A stretch of 64,000 nucleotides of DNA from Dimorphilus gyrociliatus (taxonomy: Eukaryota; Annelida; Polychaeta; Dinophilidae), in the NCBI GenBank assembly GCA_904063045.1, contig CAJFCJ010000003.1:1860001-1924000 (forward strand), given 5' to 3'. The notes beneath the pieces were generated by a model. That model worked only from the letters and a program-made list of their open reading frames with translations, made no database searches and was not told where the DNA came from. Below are positions 47,511 to 58,094 of this stretch, in pieces. The position numbers were made by a program, and so were the translations under genes. Numbering within the stretch: position 1 is the first letter of the stretch; every line of letters starts with the position of its first letter.

Positions 47511-48890
47511 CTACTGATTTTCTTCGAAGCTAGTTGGCAGATAGGACCAATCTATTCCCTTATCACCCTGCTTCTTTAGCAGCTGGTTGCACTTTGAGAA
47601 ATGTTTACATTGAAAAAATCCTCGATAGGCCGAAAGGGGAGACGGATGAGAAGCGTTCAGAATATGGTGTTTTTTCTGAAAGAAACTTTTACTAAAGAAC
47701 CGTGATAATCATACTCTAAACAAACCTTGTTGATGGAAGAACCCTTCTTCTGTGCGTAGGACCCCCATAATAAGAAAACTACACCAGAGTTATGCTTGCT
47801 TATGTGGGCTATAATGGCATCTGTAAATTTTTCCCATCCTTTATCTTTGTGAGAGTTAGCTTCATGAGCTCTAACCGTAAGAACAGCGTTAAGGAGCAAG
47901 ACACCTGTAAATATGTAAATTTAATATCTGATAGCAACGTATCTAGATAAAACCTTGTTTAGCCCAGCCCATTAGGTATCCATGACCTGGACGCTTAAAA
48001 TTTTCGATGTCGCTTTCGAGTTCTTGAAACATATTTATAAGGCTAAAAGATAAAAATTAAATTATAAGGACAAATCTTATTGGATTAATACCTAGGGGGA
48101 GGGGCTACTCCAGGATTGACGCTAAAACATAGACCTAGGAAGAGGAAATTTAACTTTTGTAATAATATTTTAGTTGTATTACTACCATGAGCTTGTCTTG
48201 GATTGTGATACGGATCTTGACCGAGGATTACAACTTTTACCTGTTATTTGAAAGTCAAGCAAAATAGAATAATTAATCGAACGAAATTACCTTGCTAATG
48301 TCTATAGCGTTGGTAAAAGAGAATATCTGATCCTTTGGCGGGAATACGATCTTATTTTTTCTTTCTTCAGCTACAAATTTTGCAAGACTTTGAAAGTACG
48401 GTTTTGTGAATTCATTTTGTAACGCCCGGAACCATGAATGACCAAAGTTGGTAACCATACCATCAGTTTCTATTTCTATCTATAGTTTAAAATAATTAAC
48501 TTTGACTGGTTTTCCAACTATTTATGTGATATCTAACCTTTCTCATTTGGGCCCTTAATTTATTAGCATTCATCTTTTCATGTTGTTCAGGAGTTAGGTT
48601 ATTCAACACTGTTTAGTCACATCTTGAGAAAGTTATTAAAATATACTTTTACTCTATTTACATTTTTGAGCTGAAATGGGAGTCTTCTTTAAGTCAGTAG
48701 TCTCTATACTTTTTTCATCACTATCAATCCTGGTTCGTTTCGGGGTCTTGCAAGTCTGCAAAATTATAAATAGTATCAAAAGCTGGACAACTGTCGCTGC
48801 TGAATTTACCATGTCGCAATTTTCATCATTTTCAAGATTTCGTTTTTGAGATACGGGTTTGAAAAAGGTTGATAACTTTTTTTGACTCAT
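47511..48890 (-). CDS. UNG: Uracil-DNA glycosylase with N-terminal PIP box
   Basis: The nuclear-form start [12 protein letters not shown] (48890) carries a PCNA-interacting motif QKKLSTFF at the very N terminus, like human UNG2. After a disordered basic linker ([11 protein letters not shown]) and an [19 protein letters not shown] segment (RPA2-binding helix equivalent), the catalytic domain starts at [13 protein letters not shown]. The water-activating loop GQDPYH, the PPPS loop, [32 protein letters not shown] and the leucine-loop [12 protein letters not shown] are all intact, so the enzyme should be active. It removes uracil from DNA and starts base excision repair. About seven exons, introns 45-60 bp. 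An in-frame ATG 60 bp upstream (48950) would add 20 aa. Confidence 0.97.
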
Positions 48891-48950
48891 AGTTTTACGA
48901 CAACAGGTTAAAACTTGTGCTAGGATTGAAGTGTTAATGAGTATTCTCAT

Positions 48951-50203
48951 TTATTATTTTCAGCGGAGTTTGACAGTTATCGCTCCCAACTTGCAAATTT
49001 AGTAATAGAAGACCGTTGACCAATCAAAATGACTTTTGTTTTTAAAATTCTCTGTCATCCAATCGTCTCTCAGTTAAGAATACTAAGGGTGAAACTTCTC
49101 AGGAAAGTTGACTATTTTGCTGCAAAAGTAAATTTTTTTTCTCTAAACTTTCAATATTCTTTCTACGAGAAAGGAACCATTTTTAATGAGAGTTTCACCC
49201 GACGTCGTTGAAAACATCAAAGTAAAATACCTTCTACATTGCGTAAAAAATATATTACTGTTTTGTATAATATAACATGTATATATTTTGTTCCATCGGA
49301 TGAAGTTTTGAAGAATAGCTTGCATTTTAGACACAGGAAGTTTGAGGAGTTTGATCAGTATACCAACTTCACTCTCAGATTTGTTTATAGTATCATAATG
49401 CTCTGTTTTACATTTAGGTATGCTGTCATTATTTCATAGTGCTTTATATAGGACAGCGGATGATTTGTAAAGATTATATAGTAAAGTTCTAAACCCTTTT
49501 AAAATCTAGAGCTAAGAAAACTTTTGTTAAGGTGGAAGCACATTTTTTAGCGTGTTTCTCGAAAATTTGAAATTGGAAGCAAATTTGTTCATCCTTATGT
49601 TAATTTAAGACATTTCTAAATACAAATTGAATCACGAATGGCATTTACAAAGATTGCTTAGTTTCAATGTAGTTAAACCATTACAGGGGTGGAAATAAAA
49701 CAACCTTGCTGAATAAGTAAAGACGGATAATCTGTTATTTCAGCAATCGTTTTGGGAAATAACTTTCTCACTTAATATACTTAATAGTGAATAAATGTTT
49801 TTTGTGATCCGCAATCCTACAATTCCCGAACGTCATTACTATTGACAAATTAAATATCTTATCCTGTGAAGTCTTATTTTGTTTGTTCGAAGATTTCGAC
49901 GCTGAAAGTCTTCAGTCATTTGTTATTATTTACCAATACAATGAAAAATTTGCTACCAGGGGTCGTTGTTGATGTAATACTTTTATAATTCTCAACAACT
50001 GATTGTCTTCACCACAAGATTATCAAAGAAAAACTATTTCTGAGCGATTAAAGCTTGTATGCAATATTTTTTAGCCTTATGTTGTACAATGAGGCCTTTT
50101 TTCAATTGTCTCTTTTATTTCAACAATATATTCTTGGTGATTAATATTGCAAATTGTCATTTTTTTCAGCTAAAATTTTTCTTAACAGATATTATAAAAT
50201 TAA
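48951..50203. other. Gene-poor divergent region UNG / P450
   Basis: This is 1.25 kb of AT-rich sequence. ORFs of 60-66 codons at 49029-49439 on either strand overlap one another and show no domain. I see no RNA gene or repeat. An undetected upstream exon of the P450 is unlikely, because a stop codon directly precedes its ATG in frame with no AG between. Confidence 0.5.
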
Positions 50204-51958
50204 ATGGCTAGAGTTCCAGGAAAAATTGGATATCCATTAATTGGTGATGAGTCTTATGAATTTTATAAAGATTACCATGCCTATATTTCAAAAAAATTCG
50301 AGCATTATGGAAATATATTCTGTTCTCGTTTTCTCAACAAACCAACAGTCTTTATTGGAACTCATATGGGCGTTCGTCAGCTTTTAAACAGTAATAATAC
50401 ATGTTTAAATCAAATATATACATAAATTTTTTGTATTATCAAATGATACCTGCATATGATCTTTGTTTATTTTCCCACAATATAGGCCAATCTAATGATT
50501 TGGAAATGGGTTACAAAAGTTTTATGGATCACATCTTTAGTGATAACATCTTATTTGCTAGTGGTTCTTATCTGTATGATCGAATACAAGGTAGTGTTAG
50601 ATTCATTTTTTTTTCAGATTTCGAAGCTGAAAATTTAAGAAGAGATTTGATTTCCATCTTTTCTCCGCAATGTTTGGAAAATTGCGAGGAAGCAGTAAGC
50701 TTATTAGCAACAGGACTTATAAAAACATTAAAAGCGAAGTAATCAATTTCTTATAATTACAAGAAGAGAGCAAATTATTCCTCATTGACCTGATTTTTTC
50801 CCTAGTGAATACATCGACATTTACGATCTTTTTAAGAGTTTTGCTACTGAAATTTGTCAGACAGTTTTCTTAGATTTAGATGCATCAACTGCTAAAGAAA
50901 CTGCTGAAGCTATATCAAAACTGACAACTTCCCACTGGCATGGTTTGTTGTTTATTAAAGGCTTAGCTTTCTAATAATATACTTATATCGTTTTAGGTCT
51001 AATATCCGTGCCCGTAAATTTGAGATTGCCAGGTATTAAACAATCAGGATATAGCAAGGCAATAGACGCAAAGGTACATAGAATTTCTGAGAAATAAAAA
51101 TCCTAAAAGTAGACATCTAACGTTGTCTTGTGCTTCAGAACCAGTTGCTAAAGTGGATAAAAGATCGATTGAAAACATCAATAAAGGGGTTTCCGTTAAG
51201 GATGAAAGAAACATTTGACGAAGAATCAGCTGCGTCTCATTTATTACTATTTTCCACCTCCTTAGTCCCAAAAGCCATATCGTCACTAATCTGCTCGTTT
51301 TTGTTACAGGCTACAGCTGAAGTAGGAAAACTAACCATATTTAGATGTATTGTGAATATTAAAACTAATCTATTATTATAACAGGAAAATTTTTTCGAAA
51401 AAATTTCCGATCAGAAGGTTTTCGACGCTTTTATAAAAGAAATTTATCGTTATTATCCACCTATATTGGGAGGAAGACGAATTGCCAAGAAAGTAAGTAA
51501 TAGGCAAACATAGTGATATTCTTCCAAGTGTTACATAATTTGTATTTTCTTCAGGACTTAATTATTGATGGCTATCGAATACCGGAAAACCATAGCATTG
51601 TTTATTTAACACATTCTGCAAATCGTGATCAGATGATATTTGAAAATGGTAATACATTTAACTATGAAAGATGGTTAGGAGATAAAGACAAACCGTGCAT
51701 ATTCACGTTTGGCACAAGCAGAAGAAATTGTATCGGAATAAAAATGGTATCGATAATCTTAGAAGTAAGTTTTTCACTTTATAGTTTTTATATTTTAGAA
51801 ATAATTGAAAACGTCAATTCCAGACCACCTGCAAATTACTTCTGAAGGAATTTACTTGGACTTCGAATGCAGTAAACGATTTCCAGTATAAACCTTTACC
51901 GATTTCCCGACCGGTTGATGGGTATAAGTGTCGATTCATTCCCAAGGGAACTATTTAA
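50204..51958 (+). CDS. Atypical cytochrome P450 without membrane anchor
   Basis: The start is ATG 50204 (MARVPGKIGYPLIGDESYEF), immediately preceded by an in-frame stop, so the usual N-terminal TM anchor is missing. About eight exons with short introns follow. P450 landmarks are PGKIGYPLIG; a FSPQCLENCEEAV C-helix-to-D region; K-helix EIYR (ExxR); NYERW (PERF equivalent); heme loop FGTSRRNCIG with the Cys ligand; and the C-terminal strand PISRPVDGYKCRF. The I-helix reads LLLFSTSLVPKAIS, where monooxygenases have the AGxDT/ETT motif, so the acid/Thr pair for O2 activation is absent. The heme loop has Ser where Gly is usual. It may be a non-monooxygenase (isomerase or dehydratase such as CYP74-clan enzymes) or a degenerate copy. 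Two junctions (after 50390 and at about 51765) are inferred. Confidence 0.8.
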
Positions 51959-52376
51959 AGTCTCATTATGCCGATACATAATTCGATCTTCTTTCTACGT
52001 ATTTTTGGTCACATGCTGTATCTTTGCAAAGAAGATATTTCTGCTAAGAGATTCTTCAATAGGTTGTGATAAATTCGAAATAAACTTAAGTTAAACACCA
52101 GATATTTATAAAAAACTGACTGTTGTTGCTGCCACACTGTAAATCGACTAACAAACCGTCTATTGATTTGCGCAAAAAGCGTCATATCATGATGAATTAG
52201 GAATGGTCGTAAAATAATATAGTAGGAAAATTTTTTTCAAATGTTTATAAAGATTCTCGCTTGAGCGCATGGCAGCCTTTCCCTCTTTTACTTATGCAGA
52301 CGCGCTTATTCGTCAGAATTTCCGAAATCCATTTGGCATTTCAACGTAAGCTTGAAATCAAATTTTCTGTAACTCC
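51959..52376. other. Convergent 3' region P450 / small gene
   Basis: This 418-bp spacer between two stops shows nothing recognisable. Confidence 0.5.
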
Positions 52377-53105
52377 TCAACTGTCGTCCTCTTGCACATT
52401 GATAATCGGTATTTGCGTTGTTGTTTGCGATGGTTCTTCGGCTGGTTCTTCGCTTGATTTTTGTAATTCAACATACTGTTTTTCCATATTTGCTTCATAC
52501 CAAGCCATCCAAGTTCTCATGTGTTCCCAATCAGTATCACTCTGTAATACAATAAGTCTCTTGCAGATCTATGCATTTTTAATTCTTCATTGTCATTAGG
52601 ATAGATATAAAATATGATAAAATAGGTATATAGTTACCTTTCTCTTAGGGCGTTTATTATTATTGGTAGCTTGTCTCATTTGTTGTTCAAGTTTGGCATA
52701 GAAACTGTCATCATTATGTAGACAAGGTCTCTGTCGCTCTCCTGTCGTCATCTTTTCACGGTCTACCTGCATTGATCGAAATGTTATATCGATTACTTTT
52801 GTCATTCGTCTCTGATACCCTTATTATATCGTCTGCTGTCACTAATGAATGCCTTTTTTCTCGCCAAACTTGCTGATAAACAGGAGCAGCAAAAGGCGTC
52901 GAGTTATTCTGCTCACCTTGCCTCTCTAGTAGGGCTGCTATATAAAATAAAAATACGTTACATATACGACCTTCACCTTTTTGTTTAATAAGATACCTCT
53001 CTGCAAATGCATCTCGCCAGTGAAAACTGATAATGCTCGGCGTCTATTAGACGCCAGAGGAATTTGGGAATCAACGTCAACGTCAGATGTAAGTCTATTA
53101 CCCAT
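52377..53105 (-). CDS. Small unidentified protein, possible N-myristoylated MGNR start
   Basis: Four exons splice in frame: 52997-53105, about 52936-52824, about 52767-52638, and about 52541-52377. They give about 170 aa: MGNRLTSDVDVDSQ, then an Arg-rich stretch, AALLERQGEQN, VYQQVWREKRHSLVTADDIIR, VDREKMTTGERQR, YAKLEQQMRQATNNNKRPKRK, then DTDWEHMRTWMAWYEANMEKQYVELQ and an acidic tail. Gly2 with MGN is a possible myristoylation site. The middle is amphipathic and charged and the C-terminal helix is Trp/Met-rich. I do not recognise the family. It shares a 221-bp divergent promoter with the MATE exporter gene. Confidence 0.65.
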
Positions 53106-53326
53106 AACAGTTCGAAACTTTCTGCGAGCTCCACCGCAACAAGCAACTGCAACGCCGCGTGTCGTGCACAACGTGCACTATTTGCACTTTTTCAGCGATT
53201 TGCTAGATAAGTTGCAAATCGATAGACTAATAGAAATGTTCAAAGTATACTTATTTGGAAACACTATAGCCCAGAAAACATTAATATAAACACTTTCCAA
53301 TTGTTCTCTATTCTATCAGTTCAATA

Positions 53327-55844
53327 ATGTCGACAGCAGCTGAGCGGTTCTTTTCCAGACAGTTTCGAATAGAATTTTTGGCTCTTTTTCATTTGTCATG
53401 GCCATTGGTTCTGAGTATTTATTAATTCCTTGATGTTTTTTCAAAAGTATATCTTTGCAGATTCTAACTTGGCTATGCAATGCTATGATTGCAGCTACGA
53501 GTTTGTTTTTTTGTGGACAATTGGGTCGAGTAGCTCTTGATGCTGTTTCCCTTGCAAACTCCGTATTAAACGGTTAATCATACGTCAAATTTTGTTTATA
53601 AATCTTACTTTTCAATGATAGAATAACGAGCATAATAAATTCTTTTTACTTTCGACCTTAAAAATAGTTACTGGCATATCCGTTGGTATGGGATTGAGTA
53701 CAGCATGCGATACTCTTTTTTCTCAAAGCTATGGCAGTACAAACAAGAAACAAATGGGAGTATTCCTACAAAAAGGTACATCTTAAGTTATAAAAAGATT
53801 AAAAGTTTAATCTATTGCCTATAAGGTATATTAATTTTATTTTTGGCTGCTTTACCTTGTTGGGCAATACATTTAAATACTGAAAACATACTTTTGGCAA
53901 TTGGGCAAGATGGTGAGGTTTCTAGGTATCTTTTAAGATTTATTTTGTGCTCTTTACTTTAATTGCTTACCTTTCCTTATCTCCAACAGGCTTGCTGGAC
54001 GCTACACGCTGATATTTATGCCCGGTTTGTTAGTAAGTTCTCGTTTTCTTTACGATTCTGAAAAATAGGTCAAATTAACGAGAAAAAGTTTTTCACGTAT
54101 AGTTTAACTTCTGTTTCCAAGTCCTTTCGAAATACTTTCAAACTCAAAATGTTGTTTTACCCTTTATATTTATCGGGTTGCTCGGAAATGGAGTAAATGT
54201 TTTGTTACATTATGTTTTGGTTTTCAAAACAACATTGGGAGTCAGGTGGGAGATCATAGCTAATTTTTTTATATTAATTATTATTTATTTTTATTTATCA
54301 AAACCCTAATTATTCTAGCGGTTCTGCAATTGCTCAAGTTTGCGGCCATTTGACATTATTAACATGTACTTTATGTTATGGAGCAAAGTTCCTAAAAACA
54401 AATAGAGAGACTTGGTCATCTTGGTCTTTAGAATGCTTACAAAATTGGGGCTTATTTCTGACCCTTGCCTTTCCTGGCATGCTAATGATTTGTTTGGAGT
54501 GGTGGTGTTTCGAAGTTGGGACAGTTCTATCTGGGACACTCAATACCATTGAATTAGGTGCCCAGTCAATTCTATTTCAAATGGAAGGAATTACTTACAT
54601 GATTCCGACTGGTGTAGGAGTTGCGGCAAGTATCAGAATCGGTCAATATTTAGGGTCTGGAGACCCAAAGGGTGCAAAAACTTCAGCAAGGGCAGCTTTA
54701 GTTATTATTGGTAAATATAAATAGCATCAAATATATATACTTTAGTTTAACATATCTATCAGGTTTTACTGGGGGTCTGATCGCTTTGATATATGGTACA
54801 CTTAGAAATTATATTCCCAGAGCATTCTCCAGAGACAAGTTCGTAAGCCGTAGTATACTTTATCTATGTAGCATTTAGCTGTAAATGATTGTCTATCTTT
54901 TATGGAAATTTCTTTCTTAGAAGCGTTGTTGATAAAGCCGCTGGCGTTTTCCCTATCCTTGCTGCTTTCTGCATATTTGATGGATTAGCGGTAAGATTTT
55001 TAAATGAGACTGATACCGAATAACAAACGCCACCTATAGGCAGTTGGGGGAGGTATTTTGAGAGGCTGTGGACGTCAATCAATTGGTGCAGTCGTAATCT
55101 TTATAGGTTATTATGTGATCTCATTACCGATAGGAGTACCTCTGTTGCTACTGTCCTCTTGGCGAGTTCAAGGTTTCGTGTAGACCTTTTCATTTTTCCC
55201 CTAATCCTTATTTCATTTTCAAAGGCTTATGGCTGGCATATGCCCTTGGGGTACTTATCGAAGCTATAGCTTTCTTGTTGCTTGTACTGACAACAAATTG
55301 GGACTTAGAAAGCGATCATGCTGTCGAAAGAGCAGGAATTAAGAATAATACGGACTTTAAAGGAGAAACAAGCTCTTCCAGCAAAGAAGTGCCATTGACG
55401 GAAGAAAATCTTGAAGTCGAAACCGAGGAAACTCATTTATTGAAACCTGTAAGGAGAAAAATTACTGCAGTCGAGATGGAAAGGAGAACATTGGGCATGA
55501 GACGCAGTTATTCTGGATCGCCTGTAATCGACACTCTTCATGGGAGACGCTTTTCAACTCCTATGCAATCTCCTACCCAGCTCTCGTTCCCGGATAAAAA
55601 ACGTAGATATTCTACTAGGCATATACCTCAAATTCAGGAAAATGTTTTGGAAAAGTTAAATGACAAGAAAACGGACTCTCTGACAAAGCTCTTACTAACT
55701 AGATTTGTTACAGTATTGTTTTGTGTCGGAATTCTTCTTGCTGGAGTGTTAATTAGGGTATTCGTGCATATTGACCAAAATACAGATAGTTTTAACACCA
55801 CTGTAAGTCTTACTAACGCTTTAGAAACAACGACCAGCATATAA
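53327..55844 (+). CDS. SLC47A: MATE-family multidrug and toxin extrusion protein (SLC47)
   Basis: The start is MSTAAERFFSRQF at 53327; about twelve exons follow. MATE features visible are: WPLVLS; AATSLFFCGQLGRVALDAVSLANS (TM1-2); GMGLSTACDTLFSQSYGS; GQD; and PFIFIGLLGNGVNVLLHYVLV. The most diagnostic block is MICLEWWCFEVGTVLSG...IELGAQS; its three glutamates correspond to Glu273, Glu278 and Glu300 of human MATE1. VAASIRIGQYLGSGDP and GGGILRGCGRQSIGA complete the core. After TM12 there is a cytoplasmic segment of about 140 aa with RRSYSGSPV and RRFSTPM phospho-type sites, then a thirteenth helix (FVTVLFCVGILLAGVLI), as in vertebrate SLC47A1. It should export organic cations in exchange for H+. 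It is intact. Confidence 0.94.
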
Positions 55845-56477
55845 AGCTTGATTATTATAATACCTGCAGCTTCTTTATATGTTTACGAGAAATTAGAACG
55901 CTTAATATAAAACTTATACTTTGAATTATCAGAGAAAAATTGTAAAACTTTTGATATACTAGATTAGACTTCAGCATTACTGCAAATTTTTTTTAGACAG
56001 AATCAAAATATAGAACTTCTGAAAGACTATTATTTGAGAAAGGTAAGACTCTGTGAACTCTATGATGCACACCGAATAATTTCCCTTTAGTATTGATACA
56101 ATCATATTTTTCTATATGGCTGGTTTTCAGGCTAAAAGTAGTCTCAAAACTTTATATCGTACAAACAATGTTCTAAACAGTATTTGCACTAAGAATATTT
56201 TACTTTTTGATATTTTCACGATGACATCTTATTCATCTATATCGTGATTACACTCAATTAAGTTTATTGCCAGTCTTAGCTCATGTTACGACATTTTAGC
56301 GTATTTTACCATCTAATCGGAAAATTATAATTAGTCTAATTGCAACTTTTTCTTACATTTGAACTATATCTTTACGTCATCATATTGAGATTTTAATGTT
56401 TACAACATAGTTATATTAGTTTAAATCATTACTTGAAAATTGTATTTTACTGAACCTCAACATTTTAAATTTTTGAT
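55845..56477. other. Intergenic between MATE and Ly6-like genes
   Basis: This is a 630-bp AT-rich gap between two same-strand genes. No recognised feature. Confidence 0.5.
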
Positions 56478-57013
56478 ATGAGAAACATTTTCTTCTGTTT
56501 ACTTCTAATATTTATAGTCGCAAATGCATATGGTAGACCAATCACTTAATGAATTTTATATAAAATACGAATATAAATGTTTTTTATTTAATACCAGCGA
56601 CTGAACAAGTGGAATGTTTTCAATGTGGAGAAAACTTTAATTATTATACATACAGTAGTATCACTGATTCATCATACCCAACGTGTCCTGCTACTTGGTA
56701 TAAAAACGATAGAATAAATGATTTACCCAAGTGTAAGGGTAGAATATGTGCAAAGAGTATTTTATTTCATGAGACGGACAATTTTACGGCTATCTCTAGA
56801 TATTGTGTCTCAGCAAGTGAAGCAAAGGACAAAGAACAGGAATTAAATGATAAATGTTATCAAAAAGATATTCCTGGTAGAGGTGTGAAGGTTATATGTC
56901 TCTGTTTCACTAGATTGTGTAACATATCTTCTAAATTATCAAATGCATATGTTTCACTTTTAATAATAATTAAGATTTATCAGCTAAATTTTAGGCAAGA
57001 GCTGTTGTTCTAA
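56478..57013 (+). CDS. Small secreted/GPI-type Ly6 (LU-domain) protein
   Basis: Exons 56478-56532 and 56598-57013 encode 156 aa. A signal peptide (MRNIFFCLLLIFIVANAY) is followed by VECFQCGENFNYY, a spaced set of cysteines (C-x2-C, C, C, C, C, C-L-C, C-N) and the Ly6 hallmark C-terminal CN in LCNISSK. The pattern fits the LU/three-finger fold, close to the Quiver/Sleepless group that modulates K+ channels and nicotinic receptors. A hydrophobic C-terminal stretch (AYVSLLIIIKIY) may act as a GPI signal or TM segment; it is followed by ten polar residues, which is unusual for a GPI signal. No catalytic role is expected. Confidence 0.8.
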
Positions 57014-57270
57014 TGTACATGATCTAAAATATATCCCATTTCATTTATCTCATTCTGAGAATGTGTTTTGAGATATTAATATTTTAAAATAATTCACTAG
57101 ATGGCACCTGGGTAAATAACTATAATTTAATTTCACTCTGTAAATATTTTTTAAAATACAGATCTTGATTAGATATTTCAGATAATTATTATATTAGATA
57201 TGAAATCAAAAAAGAAAGTTCACTTTTTCCGCCATTTTAAATATTTTTATTCCTCAATTATCGGTCAAGC

Positions 57271-57969
57271 ATGTCGTTAGTTCTGTGGAAATACGATAAT
57301 CCAAGAGTTGATTACCGTACAGATGAAATTCATATATCTCTCTTTAACAACAGATTAACATTCTATCAAGACACAAATATTAATATTACACAACGACAGA
57401 ACACGGCATATAAGCTATGGGATGGCTCTTATTTACTAGCCAAATTCTTAGAATCGAAAATCCATTTTGGTTCTTGTTATTGGAAAGCTAAAAATGTCAT
57501 AGAATTAGGATCTGGTTGTGGTCTCGTTAGTCTAGCAGCCTGGTTGCTTGGAGCGAAAGTTATTGCCACTGATTTGCCGCAAGTCTTGTCTCACACTCGC
57601 GCATGCATCACAAAGAACGTTAAATCCATTGCAAGCAATAAATCTCTAAATTGTGACAAGATTTTTGTAGACGATTATACTTGGGGTAAATCAAAGCAGT
57701 TCAAAAGCTTTTCAAATTTTCAGGTTATATTAGCATCAGACGTGATTTATGAAAGAGAAAACTTAAACGACCTCATTCAAGCTTTGAAGGATTTGAGCAA
57801 CAAAGAAACTGCTATCTGGATATCATACAAACCAAGGGGATTAGGAGAGGATGTGTTTTTTGATCTAATAAATAATGACTTTGAAATTAATCACATTAAA
57901 AAATGTGAATTACCACAAGAATTCCAACAATCTCAGTATAAAATAATAAATATGAAAAGAACTTCTTGA
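57271..57969 (+). CDS. METTL21-type protein-lysine methyltransferase
   Basis: A single exon encodes 232 aa. It is a seven-beta-strand SAM methyltransferase of MTF16/METTL21 family: N-terminal substrate-side strand, KLWDGSYLLAKFLE (W-x-x-x/L-A motif), motif I VIELGSGCGLVSL, GAKVIATDLPQVL, the family DDYTWG (D-x-x-W-G) and post-motif ILASDVIY. Family members methylate lysines on VCP, Hsp70, eEF1A or eEF2. Assignment to a particular substrate is not possible from sequence alone. Next gene is convergent, its stop 126 bp away. Confidence 0.88.
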   Translation: MSLVLWKYDNPRVDYRTDEIHISLFNNRLTFYQDTNINITQRQNTAYKLWDGSYLLAKFLESKIHFGSCYWKAKNVIELGSGCGLVSLAAWLLGAKVIATDLPQVLSHTRACITKNVKSIASNKSLNCDKIFVDDYTWGKSKQFKSFSNFQVILASDVIYERENLNDLIQALKDLSNKETAIWISYKPRGLGEDVFFDLINNDFEINHIKKCELPQEFQQSQYKIINMKRTS

Positions 57970-58094
57970 TTAAACTATTTTGTATTTCTTATAACACTGG
58001 CTAGATCCTAAATGATAGTATAGTCAATTTTGAGCATTATGCAAAATGGCATGGTATAAAAATTTTAACAGAAGATTAATTATCACAGCTACTA

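Noticed and set aside
48951-49439. Overlapping 60-66 codon ORFs on both strands
   Set aside because: They overlap one another, have no domain and no consistent splice signals.
51766-51845. Apparent early stop of the P450 (ORF ending RPPANYF)
   Set aside because: This is read-through into an intron; splicing to the ACCACCTGC exon gives the expected P450 C terminus.
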